The notes beneath the pieces were generated by a model. It had not been told where the DNA came from, made no database searches, and saw nothing but the letters and a program-made list of their open reading frames with translations. Shown piece by piece: positions 52,735-60,334 of a DNA stretch of 64,000 nucleotides. The translations under genes were made by a program, and so were the position numbers. Numbering within the stretch: position 1 is the first letter of the stretch; each line of letters opens with the position of its first letter. The stretch is from Caldilineaceae bacterium (GTDB taxonomy: Bacteria > Chloroflexota > Anaerolineae > Caldilineales > Caldilineaceae), in the NCBI GenBank assembly GCA_026989655.1, contig JALSIX010000038.1, forward strand, positions 17,671 through 81,670. The letters run 5' to 3'.

Positions 52735-54705
52735 CTATCGTACCCGCTGCATCTCGTAGACCTGGATGAGGTCGCCTTCCTGGATGTCGTTGACACCGGC
52801 CAGGTTGATGCCGCACTCGTAGCCGGACCGGACCTCGGCCACGTCCTCGGTGAAGCGACGCAGGGACTCCACAGAGGTCTCTGCCACCACCTGGCCCTCC
52901 CGGAGCAGCCGGGCCCGGGCCCCCCGCCTGACCACACCGCTGCGGACCATGCAGCCGGCCACCGTGCCCCGGCGGGTGCGGAAGACCTTGAGCACCTCGG
53001 CCTCGCCCAGGACCGCCTCCTCGTACACCGGCTCCAGCATCCCCTTCAGGGCCAGTTCGATGTCCTCGATCATCTTGTAGATGACATCGTAGGTCCGGAT
53101 CTCCACCCCGGACTGCTCGGCCCGACGCTGGGCGGCCTTGTCCACCCCCACGTTGAAGCCGATGACGATGGCCCCGCTGGCCTCGGCCAACATCACATCC
53201 GACTCGGTGATATCGCCGATGGAGGCATGGAGGATCTCCACCTCCACCTCGTCCCCGCTGAGCTTCTTCAGGCTCTGGACCACCGGCTCCAGGGTGCCCT
53301 GGACGTCGGCCCGCACGATCAGGTTCAGGGTCTTGGTCTCCCCGGCCTGGAACTGGGCGAAGAGCGCGTCCAGGGACATCTGGGGCCGGGCCGTGGGCTG
53401 GGCCGTCCGGGCCTCGGCCTCCTGGCGGCGGGCCTCCGCAAGGCGCCGGGCCTCCTTGTCGTTCTTCACCACCTGGAAGATGTCCCCGGCCTGGGGCACG
53501 TCCTGGAGACCCAACACCACCACCGGGGTGCCGGGGCCGGCCTGCTTCAGGGGCTTGCCCTCGTGGTCGAACATGGCCCGGACCTTGCCCCAGGTGGCCC
53601 CCACCACCAGCGCGTCGCCCCGCTTCAGGGTACCGTTCTGCACCAGCAGGGTCGCGGTGACCCCCCGACGCCGGTCCAGTTGGGCCTCGATGACGGTGCC
53701 CACACACTGGCCCTTGGGGTTGGCCCGGATCTGTTCCAGCTCGGCCACCACCAGGATGTTCTCCAGCAGCTCGTCGATGCCCTGGCCGGTGAGCGCACTC
53801 AGGGGCACCATGATGGTGTCGCCGCCCCAGTCCTCGGGCTGCAGCCCCTCCTGGGCCAGCTCCTCCATCACCCGCTGCACGTTCGCGTTGGGCTTGTCCA
53901 CCTTGTTGATGGCCACGATGATGGGCACCCCCGCGGCCCGGGCATGGTTGATGGCCTCCCGGGTCTGGGGCATGACGCCGTCGTCCGCGGCCACCACCAG
54001 GACCACGATGTCCGTCACCTGGGCCCCCCGGGCCCGCATGGCGGTGAAGGCCTCGTGGCCCGGCGTGTCCAGGAAGGTGATCTTCCGGCCGTCCACCTCC
54101 ACCTGGTACGCGCCGGTGTGTTGGGTGATGCCCCCGGCCTCCTGCGCGGCCACGTTCGTGTGGCGGATCCGGTCCAGCAGGGTGGTCTTGCCGTGGTCCA
54201 CGTGGCCCAGCACCGCGACCACCGGCGGCCGCTCCACCAGCTTCTCCGGCGGCTCCTGGGCCAACACCTGCTCGATGAAGGTGCGGATGCGGGAGCGGGG
54301 GCGGGCCGCCTCGGCCTCTGCCGCCTCCGCCTCCTCGGGCTGTTCCGGCTCCTCCGGCTCCGGCCACTTGACGGTGACGCCCAGCTCATCGCCCAGGATG
54401 GCCGCGGTGTCGTGGTCCAGGGTCTGGTCGATGGGGGCCATGATGCCGAACTGCATCAGGACCTTGATCAGGTCGATGGGGCTGCGGCCCATCAGCTTGG
54501 CCAGCTCCCGGACGGTGATGTACTCGCCCACCTGGATCTCCTGAGGCGGGGCCTCCTGGGCCGTGCCGTTCTTCTCCTCGGTGGGCACGGCCTTCTGGCC
54601 CGGGGCCCCGTCCTTGCCCGAGGCCTCCCGGGCCTTCTTCCCCGGGCCCTTGGAGGGCTTGGCCCGGGCTCCGGCCTTGTTCTTGGATCGCGTCTTGGTC
54701 GGCAT
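52735..54705 (-). CDS. infB: Translation initiation factor IF-2
   Basis: 656 residues from the ATG at 54705, which has GAAAGGGG 9 bases upstream; an ATG at 54714 abuts that site. The Lys/Arg/Ala-rich N-terminal stretch is short (about 60 residues), followed by the IF2_N domain ([20 protein letters not shown]). The GTPase domain has [40 protein letters not shown] and [15 protein letters not shown]. The C-terminal domains carry [40 protein letters not shown] and [19 protein letters not shown]. It delivers initiator tRNA to the 30S subunit. It is first in the rbfA-nrnA-truB-ribF operon; nusA and rimP, often upstream, are absent. Confidence 0.96.
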   Translation of the reverse strand: MPTKTRSKNKAGARAKPSKGPGKKAREASGKDGAPGQKAVPTEEKNGTAQEAPPQEIQVGEYITVRELAKLMGRSPIDLIKVLMQFGIMAPIDQTLDHDTAAILGDELGVTVKWPEPEEPEQPEEAEAAEAEAARPRSRIRTFIEQVLAQEPPEKLVERPPVVAVLGHVDHGKTTLLDRIRHTNVAAQEAGGITQHTGAYQVEVDGRKITFLDTPGHEAFTAMRARGAQVTDIVVLVVAADDGVMPQTREAINHARAAGVPIIVAINKVDKPNANVQRVMEELAQEGLQPEDWGGDTIMVPLSALTGQGIDELLENILVVAELEQIRANPKGQCVGTVIEAQLDRRRGVTATLLVQNGTLKRGDALVVGATWGKVRAMFDHEGKPLKQAGPGTPVVVLGLQDVPQAGDIFQVVKNDKEARRLAEARRQEAEARTAQPTARPQMSLDALFAQFQAGETKTLNLIVRADVQGTLEPVVQSLKKLSGDEVEVEILHASIGDITESDVMLAEASGAIVIGFNVGVDKAAQRRAEQSGVEIRTYDVIYKMIEDIELALKGMLEPVYEEAVLGEAEVLKVFRTRRGTVAGCMVRSGVVRRGARARLLREGQVVAETSVESLRRFTEDVAEVRSGYECGINLAGVNDIQEGDLIQVYEMQRVR

Positions 54706-55100
54706 GGTCTGCATCCCCTTTCCAATGAATGCCCGGATAATGGCTGGACTCTGTCCGGCCCGTACCGCTCAGCCCCCAGGCTGGACGGGTGGGCCCGCTC
54801 TTCCCCTCATGGAGAAGCGGTTCTTGTCTCAGGTGCGTGCATATCCAGGGTGTGGGGGGAGCCCGGGGACCCAGAACGCGGGACGGGCAGCCGGGGAGAC
54901 AGCCAGGAGATGGACAGCAGGTGGCGGGCAGGTGGCAAGGTCACACCAGAAGGACGGGCCACAAGGGCCCGTGTCTCGGCTTACCGGTCCATCGCTGTGC
55001 TCCTCGGCATCTCAGGATCGGGCTGTAGGCGTCCCGGGTGCGCTGCGCACCGGAAGCTCCCTCCTACACCAACAGGGCGATCGCAGCGCGATCGCCGATC
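54706..55100 (-). other. Long structured leader of the infB operon
   Basis: About 395 bases from the predicted transcription start to the infB ATG without a credible gene. The transcript would begin almost at once with a 9-bp perfect hairpin, GGCGATCGC and GCGATCGCC around a 3-base loop (55076-55096). A 6-bp GGTGCG/CGCACC hairpin follows near 55037-55051, and a 7-bp ACGGGCC/GGCCCGT hairpin near 54953-54971. I recognise no known riboswitch or T-box. Confidence 0.45.
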
Positions 55101-55106
55101 TTCCTC

Positions 55107-55135
55107 AGTATAGCGGATGGCGGGAAAAATTGCCA
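55107..55135 (-). promoter_or_regulatory. Promoter of the infB operon
   Basis: On the minus strand TGGCAA (55135-55130), 17 bases and TATACT (55112-55107), immediately downstream of the lysS stop, in a locally AT-rich patch. The predicted start is near 55100. Confidence 0.5.
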
Positions 55136-55152
55136 GTTTCGTCCAAACCGTT

Positions 55153-56712
55153 TTATCCCTGGGCCGGTGTGGGATCCGGCGCGGCCGAGGAGGGCTCCTC
55201 CTCCAGGGAGCGGAGATGGGGGAAGAGGATCACCTCCCGGATGCTCTCCCGATCCGTGAAGATCATGGTCAGGCGATCGATGCCCATGCCGAAGCCGCCG
55301 GTCGGGGGCATGCCGTAGCTCAGGGCCTCCACGTAGTCCACGTCCACCGGATGGGCCTCTTCGTCTCCTCGGCCGGCCCGGTAGCTCTCGTCCAGGAAGC
55401 GCTGGAGCTGGTCGATGGGATCGTTGATCTCGGAGAAGGCGTTGCAGATCTCCATGCCGGCCATGAAGCCCTCGAACCGCTCCACCAGGCGGGGATCCTC
55501 GGGAGAGCCCTTGGCCAGGGGGCTGACGTCCTTCGGATAGTCTATCAGGAAGGTGGGCTGGATCAGGGTGGGCTCCACGAACTTGGAGAGGAGCTGGTCC
55601 ACGAGCTTTCCCCAGGGCACCCCCTCCCGGGCCTCCATGCCCCGGCGGCGCATCTCCGCGGCCAGGCTGGCCGCGTCGGGGAAGGCCTCGTAGTCGATGC
55701 CCGTGGCGTCCAGGATGGCCTGGCGGAGGGGAATCCGGGGCCAGGGCGGGGTCAGGTCCAGCTCGTGCCCTCGGTAGCGGATGACCGTGTCGCCCACCAC
55801 CCGTTGGGCCACATGGACCAGCATCTCCTCGGTGCGGCGCATGACGTCGTGGTAGTCCGCGTAGGCCTCGTAGAACTCCAGCATGGTGAACTCGGGGTTG
55901 TGTTTGAAGCTCACTCCCTCGTTGCGGAAGTCCCGGCCGATCTCGTAGACCGCGGGATACCCCCCCACCATGAGCCGCTTCAGGTAGAGCTCGAAGCTGA
56001 TGCGCAGGTAGAGGTCCTGGTGGAGCTGGTTGTGGTGGGTGACGAAGGGGCGGGCCGCCGCGCCCCCGTAGATGGGCTGGAGGACCGGGGTCTCCACCTC
56101 CAGGAAGCCCTGGCCGTCCAGGTATTCCCGGATGGCCCGCAGAATGGCCGCCCGGGTGCGGAAGATCTCCCGGACCTCGGGGTTGGCCAGCAGGTCCAGG
56201 TAGCGGCGGCGATAGCGGACCTCCGGGTCCTTGACGCCGTGCCACTTGTCGGGCATGGGCTTGAGGGCCTTGGCCAGGAACTGGACCTCCCGGGCATCCA
56301 CGCTGAGCTCGCCGGTGCGGGTCACGGTCAGGGAGCCGGTGACGGAGATGAAGTCGCCCAGGTCGATGAGCTTCTTCCACACGGTGTTGTACCAGCCCTC
56401 GGGAAGGTGGTCTCGCCGGAGGATGACCTGGATGCGGGCGGTGCCGTCGTCCAGGTCTGCGAAGCTCATCTTGCCCATGATCCGGATGCGGAGGAGCCGC
56501 CCGGCCACGGAGACGGTGGGCTGTTCCTCCTGGTCGGCCCGGTAGAGGGCCCGGGCCTGGGCCAGGGTGTGGGTGCGTTTGACCCGGGCCGGATAGGGAT
56601 CGATGCCCAGCTCTCGGAGGGCCTGGAGTTTCTCCAGGCGGCTGCGTTCCTGGTCGCCCAGATGTTCGGGATCGAACAGGTGCTCGGGATCCCGGTGGCG
56701 TGGCTCGCTCAT
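55153..56712 (-). CDS. lysS: Lysyl-tRNA synthetase, class II
   Basis: 519 residues from an ATG after GGGAGCGCC. The N-terminal OB-fold anticodon-binding domain spans about 60-170 (VSVAGRLLRIRIMGKMSFAD; LGDFISVTGSLTVTRTGELS). The catalytic core shows the class II motifs: PEVREIFRTRAAILRAIREY (motif 1), FELYLKRLMVGGYPAVYEIG and RDFRNEGVSFKHNPEFTMLE (motif 2), and GMPPTGGFGMGIDRLTMIFT (motif 3). Length and order are normal for LysRS. It is followed by the infB promoter and preceded by the SH3 lipoprotein. Confidence 0.95.
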   Translation of the reverse strand: MSEPRHRDPEHLFDPEHLGDQERSRLEKLQALRELGIDPYPARVKRTHTLAQARALYRADQEEQPTVSVAGRLLRIRIMGKMSFADLDDGTARIQVILRRDHLPEGWYNTVWKKLIDLGDFISVTGSLTVTRTGELSVDAREVQFLAKALKPMPDKWHGVKDPEVRYRRRYLDLLANPEVREIFRTRAAILRAIREYLDGQGFLEVETPVLQPIYGGAAARPFVTHHNQLHQDLYLRISFELYLKRLMVGGYPAVYEIGRDFRNEGVSFKHNPEFTMLEFYEAYADYHDVMRRTEEMLVHVAQRVVGDTVIRYRGHELDLTPPWPRIPLRQAILDATGIDYEAFPDAASLAAEMRRRGMEAREGVPWGKLVDQLLSKFVEPTLIQPTFLIDYPKDVSPLAKGSPEDPRLVERFEGFMAGMEICNAFSEINDPIDQLQRFLDESYRAGRGDEEAHPVDVDYVEALSYGMPPTGGFGMGIDRLTMIFTDRESIREVILFPHLRSLEEEPSSAAPDPTPAQG

Positions 56713-56794
56713 GGCGCTCCCAGCGGTGGAACGGGCTCTCTCGACGGGGGTGGAGGTCCTCCTGTCCCGTGAACGGTTCGGTCCCCCAGCCGGC

Positions 56795-57754
56795 TCAGCG
56801 GCTGTCGAAGTCCACGATGGCCTGTTGGCATTTGCCCGGCCCGGCCTCACCATCGGTACGGACCTGGACCATCTCGGAGATGCGGCGGTCGTTCTCGTCC
56901 ACGATCCAGAAGTACCAGGTGCCCTCTCGGGGGCCGTTGGCCTGGAGGATGTGGGTGTAGAAGCCGGGGGCCCAGTCGGGGTAGCCCTCGTGGGGACCGG
57001 ACTGGATCTTGGCCACGATGGGGCCATCGGGCATCCAACTGAAGGCCACCCAGTAGCCGCTGGTGGGCACACCGTTGACGTAGGTGGTTCCCTTCACATA
57101 GGTGACCCCCGCGTTGGGCTCACAGCCGCCGAAGACCGCGATGTTGAACTGGTAGCGGGGGGTGGGGGTGGGCGTGGGCGGCGCGGGGGTGGGGGTGGCG
57201 GTGGGCGGGAGCGGCGTGGGCGTGGGCGGCGGGGTGGGGATGTCCGTCTCCACGGGCACGTTGGCCACGTTCTGGGCGGTGACCAGCTCGCCGAAGAGCC
57301 AGCCGCGCTGCCCGTTGAACTCCACCTCCCACCAGTCACCGGCTGGGTTCTTGCCGATGACCCGGAAACGGCTGCCCCGGCTGGCGGTGCCGATGACCCG
57401 GTAGTTGGTGCCCGGGCCGCCCCGGACGTTCATGAGCTCGATGTCCACGATGGCCACCGGTTCGGGGGTGGGGGTGGCGGTGGCCGGCTCCTGGGGTGGG
57501 GCACCGGTGTTCTGGGCCTGCTGGGCGGCCGCGGCCCGGGCCGTGGCCGCGGCCACCGGGTCCACCGGGGTCATGACGATGGTGGGCGTGGGCGTGAAGG
57601 TGGGCACCGGCGTGTTGGTGGGTGCGGGCGGCAGGGGGGCCTGGCCGCTGGTGCAGGCCCCGAACAGGAACAGCCCCGCGAGGAGCAGGGCCAGGAAGGG
57701 CTTGGAACGGGATGCGCGACGTGGGCGCGACGGTCGTCGAGACATGGCGGACAT
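56795..57754 (-). CDS. SH3-domain lipoprotein
   Basis: 319 residues. A twin-Arg-rich N terminus leads to a lipoprotein signal ending LLLAGLFLFGACTSG. A TPTP-rich linker follows, then a bacterial SH3 domain at about 100-165: ELMNVRGGPGTNYRVIGTAS, FRVIGKNPAGDWWEVEFNG and RGWLFGELV. A second Pro/Thr linker (residues about 172-202) precedes a C-terminal beta-rich domain of unknown type (YQFNIAVFGGCEPNAGVTYV; GYWVAFSWMPDGPIVAKIQS). It is surface-anchored and may bind cell wall. A Met three codons in is an equally possible start. Neither has a strong SD. Confidence 0.82.
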   Translation of the reverse strand: MSAMSRRPSRPRRASRSKPFLALLLAGLFLFGACTSGQAPLPPAPTNTPVPTFTPTPTIVMTPVDPVAAATARAAAAQQAQNTGAPPQEPATATPTPEPVAIVDIELMNVRGGPGTNYRVIGTASRGSRFRVIGKNPAGDWWEVEFNGQRGWLFGELVTAQNVANVPVETDIPTPPPTPTPLPPTATPTPAPPTPTPTPRYQFNIAVFGGCEPNAGVTYVKGTTYVNGVPTSGYWVAFSWMPDGPIVAKIQSGPHEGYPDWAPGFYTHILQANGPREGTWYFWIVDENDRRISEMVQVRTDGEAGPGKCQQAIVDFDSR

Positions 57755-57851
57755 GGCGGTTGTGGATGTGGTCGTCTCGTTACAGGGCTACACGGCTGCC
57801 TACAGGGTTGCACGGCCCCGAGGTCGGGCCGGAGATCCGACCCGAGAGGAC

Positions 57852-57881
57852 ACTATAGCACAGGGCCCTAGGGGAGACCAA
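57852..57881 (-). promoter_or_regulatory. Extended -10 promoter of the SH3 lipoprotein
   Basis: On the minus strand TTGGTC (57881-57876), 18 bases and TATAGT (57857-57852) preceded by TGC. The leader is about 90 bases. The TGTGCTATAGT context matches the extended -10 elements seen elsewhere in the window. Confidence 0.5.
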
Positions 57882-57918
57882 ACAGGGGAGACGGAGGGGA
57901 GGTGTCTGTCAGGGGTAT

Positions 57919-57948
57919 CGGCAAGGCGAGGGCTCCTGCGCCTTGCCG
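57919..57948. repeat. 10-bp perfect inverted repeat
   Basis: CGGCAAGGCG and CGCCTTGCCG around a 10-base loop. It lies downstream of the small peptide gene and upstream of the SH3 lipoprotein promoter. It may be a terminator for the minus-strand peptide transcript; no T-tract follows. Confidence 0.45.
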
Positions 57949-57984
57949 GAGGCGAAACGGCCCACCGGGGGCATGTTGCTCGCA

Positions 57985-58025
57985 GTCCGGGGCCGGTCCC
58001 CTTGCCGGAGAGATCGGCCCCGGAC
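57985..58025. repeat. 11-bp perfect inverted repeat
   Basis: GTCCGGGGCCG (57985-57995) and CGGCCCCGGAC (58015-58025) around a 19-base loop. It is the first strong hairpin after the stop of the small peptide gene on the minus strand and a candidate terminator. With the hairpin at 57919 it fills much of the otherwise empty 57755-58097 gap. Confidence 0.45.
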
Positions 58026-58097
58026 GGAACGTGTGGCGGTGCAGCGGCCGCTATGGGCAGGGAACATCCGCCGCCCATCGGCACCTGGCGTGCCCTG

Positions 58098-58265
58098 TCA
58101 GGGGCAGGTGGGATCCGCGGGATCGCAGGTGTAGAGGGTGCGGGCCGGCCCCAACAGGTCCAGGAGCGCGTCCACGTCCCAGCTCTCCACCGTGGGGGGC
58201 TGGTAGGGGGGGCGGACGTTCTCCTGGGCCGGTAGGGCCCGGGCCTGGGTGGACGGGGAGGTCAT
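58098..58265 (-). CDS. Small 55-residue peptide, RiPP-precursor-like
   Basis: 55 codons beginning with ATG behind a strong AGGAGGAGA Shine-Dalgarno, read 65 bases after the beta-helix gene. The composition is a Pro-rich N-terminal half with RPPYQPPTVESWD, then an amphipathic VDALLDLLGPARTL and a C-terminal tail YTCDPADPTCP with Cys47 and Cys54. YQPPTV fits the YxxPx(L/V) pattern bound by RRE domains in lasso-type leader peptides, and the short Cys/Asp/Pro tail resembles a core. No RRE, protease or cyclase gene is visible nearby, so modification is conjecture. The strong SD and the sequence organisation argue that it is a real gene. Confidence 0.6.
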   Translation of the reverse strand: MTSPSTQARALPAQENVRPPYQPPTVESWDVDALLDLLGPARTLYTCDPADPTCP

Positions 58266-58330
58266 GGTTCTCTCCTCCTCTTGGACGGAACGCTCGTTGG
58301 ACGGAATGCTCCGGCGCCGGATGGCCGGGG

Positions 58331-60103
58331 CTAGCGCTGCACCATCGGCAGGAAGAGCTCCTGGAACTCTCCGACACGGAGCGAGATGGGGCCATGGCGG
58401 GTGGCCACCCCCTGGAGGTCCACATCCTCCAGCACGTAGTAGAAGCGGCCGACGCCGGGTGTATCCACGAACTCGTAGGTGGCGCCCTGCACCTCGTTGC
58501 CCCGGGCGGGGATGAGGTCATGGTTCAGCCGCACCCACTCTCGCCGGGCCACGTCGGCACGGTAGATGTGGAAGCCCGCGTTGTCCATCTCCGTGCCGGT
58601 CTGCCAGCGCAGCACCACCTTCTCGCCCTGGGCCCTTCCGGAGAAGGAGACCAGATGGATGGCGGTGGTGGGGCACTGGCGCTCTGTGTTCCAGGGGGTG
58701 AAGTCGATGTCCCCGTAGACCGGGTCGCCCAGGCCAGGGCCGAGCCCCGAGGGGCCGCTGGGATCGCCCCACCAGTTCATCTCCGCGTTCACGGTGAGGT
58801 AGGGGACATTGGAGCGCATGCCGATGGTGTTGTCCTCGATCTGGTTGCAGGTCGCGACCACCTGGGTGAACACCCCCGGGGCGCAGTTGGACTGGCACGC
58901 GAAGATCTCCACGCCCACATCGAACCCGGTGATGGTGTTGTAGGAGGCGGTGAAGCTCAGGTCATCCACTCCCCAGCCGGCATCGGCCTCCACCCCGAAG
59001 GTGGACGTGTTGTCGTTCCCGTTGAACCGGACGGTGTTCCTGTCCACGGCCACGGTCAAGAGCTTGGCCGCGCGGGTTCCGGCCCGGCCACCGGTGCCTC
59101 CCATCTGGTCGAAGGGCTGGGGCACCGCCTGGGGCGGATCCGTGGCGATGATGCCCCAGGCCGCCACGCCCACCTTCTCGATGGAGAGGTCGTTGCCCAC
59201 GATCTGGCCGCTGCCATCGTAGCTGTAGATGCCCACGTGGCCCTGGGTGATGGTGTTGTCCTGGATGGTCAGATCCGCGTAGAGGTTCAGGATGCTGGTG
59301 GCCACCCACTTGATGGGGTTGGCGGTGTTGTCGTACGCGATGCCGGTGATGGTGTTGTCCGCGATGGTGCCGCTGCCCTGGCTCGCCCAGACCTGGATGC
59401 CGTTCTGGGCGATGATGTCGTTGGCCCCCGCGCCGGTGATGGTGTTCCCCCGCACATCCACGACGAGGGGGGTGTCGGGCGCCGCGTTGAGGGTGATGCC
59501 GTTCTTCTGGAACCCATGGATGGTGTTGTTCTGGACGGTCACCGTGCGCCCCACACCATCCCGGTTGAAGACGTAGATCCCCACCCCGTGTTGGTTGCCG
59601 CTGAAGGGGGTGTCCCGGATGTCCTTCACCTCCACTCCTGTGACCGTGCCCTCCGCGTTGTAGAAGGCGATGCCGATGAAGCGGTAGTTGGCCTGGCCCT
59701 TGCCCGCGCCGTCCACCACCAGGTCGCGGAGGGTGACGTCCTGGGTGTCGTGCACGTAGATGATGGGATAGTTGTCGGTGCTGGTGGTGAAGAACTGGGT
59801 CAGGCTGTCTGGGGACTGGACGACGGTGCTCGCTCCGGCCCCCTGGAGGATCAGGGGACGGGTGATCTCCACCTGCTCCACATAGGTGCCCCCGGCAACC
59901 TGGATGGTGGTGCAGCCGGGATCGTTCACCGCGGCCTGGATGGTGGTGTAGTCGCCACCGCCGCCCGCATCCACGGTGCAGAGAGGGCCGGCCGCGCCCA
60001 GGGGAGCCCCGCGGCCCAGGAGGGCGCCCACGCCCAGGGCCAGAACCAGGACGGCGGCGACCAAGGAGGTGGACCGACCGTCAAGACGTCCCAAGCTTGT
60101 CAT
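58331..60103 (-). CDS. Secreted right-handed parallel beta-helix protein
   Basis: 590 residues from an ATG after AGGAGGAGGAAAACACC. A signal peptide (SLVAAVLVLALGVGALLG) is followed by the start of a NosD/pectate-lyase-like solenoid: DAGGGGDYTTIQAAVNDPGC, GTYVEQVEITRPLILQGAGA. Many Asn-rich turns repeat (VQNNTIHGFQKNGITLN; VRGNTITGAGANDIIAQNGI; IQDNTITQGHVGIYSYDGSG). From about 490 there is a beta-sandwich segment (GRAQGEKVVLRWQTGTEMDN, AGFHIYRAD) and the tail FQELFLPMVQR, similar to the C-terminal YLPL tails of secreted Chloroflexota proteins. The function is probably carbohydrate binding or cleavage at the surface. No catalytic residues can be assigned. Confidence 0.85.
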   Translation of the reverse strand: MTSLGRLDGRSTSLVAAVLVLALGVGALLGRGAPLGAAGPLCTVDAGGGGDYTTIQAAVNDPGCTTIQVAGGTYVEQVEITRPLILQGAGASTVVQSPDSLTQFFTTSTDNYPIIYVHDTQDVTLRDLVVDGAGKGQANYRFIGIAFYNAEGTVTGVEVKDIRDTPFSGNQHGVGIYVFNRDGVGRTVTVQNNTIHGFQKNGITLNAAPDTPLVVDVRGNTITGAGANDIIAQNGIQVWASQGSGTIADNTITGIAYDNTANPIKWVATSILNLYADLTIQDNTITQGHVGIYSYDGSGQIVGNDLSIEKVGVAAWGIIATDPPQAVPQPFDQMGGTGGRAGTRAAKLLTVAVDRNTVRFNGNDNTSTFGVEADAGWGVDDLSFTASYNTITGFDVGVEIFACQSNCAPGVFTQVVATCNQIEDNTIGMRSNVPYLTVNAEMNWWGDPSGPSGLGPGLGDPVYGDIDFTPWNTERQCPTTAIHLVSFSGRAQGEKVVLRWQTGTEMDNAGFHIYRADVARREWVRLNHDLIPARGNEVQGATYEFVDTPGVGRFYYVLEDVDLQGVATRHGPISLRVGEFQELFLPMVQR

Positions 60104-60222
60104 GGTGTTTTCCTCCTCCTGCAGTGTGGTGGACACAGACGGGGTGGAGGGTGGGGCGCATGGACGGCTTCCAAGCGACGCACCCCCCAAGGGTGGACCC
60201 TGGCTACGGAGATGGCTTCCCT

Positions 60223-60256
60223 CCCTGGCCGGGTCGGAAGGACGACCCGGCCAGGG
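60223..60256. repeat. 13-bp perfect hairpin in the regulator/beta-helix gap
   Basis: CCCTGGCCGGGTC (60223-60235) and GACCCGGCCAGGG (60244-60256) around an 8-base loop. It is the closest of three hairpins to the beta-helix gene. Confidence 0.6.
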
Positions 60257-60264
60257 ACCTGTTC

Positions 60265-60286
60265 GGCTGGTACCACGATACCAGCC
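60265..60286. promoter_or_regulatory. 8-bp perfect hairpin/palindrome, possible operator
   Basis: GGCTGGTA and TACCAGCC around CCACGA, about 160-180 bases upstream of the beta-helix ATG on its coding strand. It is the middle of three inverted repeats and could be an operator for the neighbouring LuxR-type regulator. Confidence 0.35.
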
Positions 60287-60297
60287 TGGGGCCTTCC

Positions 60298-60317
60298 GGA
60301 CAAGGGACATCTTGTCC
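60298..60317 (-). terminator. Hairpin just after the LuxR-type regulator gene
   Basis: GGACAAG and CTTGTCC around a 6-base loop, starting 18 bases past the regulator stop; the stem can extend with one bulge. It probably terminates or stabilises the regulator transcript. No T-tract follows. Confidence 0.4.
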
Positions 60318-60334
60318 CGGAGGAGAGAGGGGCC

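Noticed and set aside
57904..57968. A 21-codon frame downstream of the small peptide gene (MPPVGRFASG...)
   Set aside because: It has only a weak SD, overlaps a strong hairpin and has no family resemblance.
57906..58104. A direct repeat of CTGTCAGGGG flanking the 57915-58095 region as possible mobile-element target duplication
   Set aside because: It is only 10 bases, no transposase or terminal inverted repeats lie between the copies, and chance is sufficient.
58098..58265. Assignment of the 55-residue peptide as a true lasso peptide precursor
   Set aside because: The YxxP motif fits, but the Thr normally two residues before the core and a Gly-started core are missing, and no lasso maturation genes are in the window.
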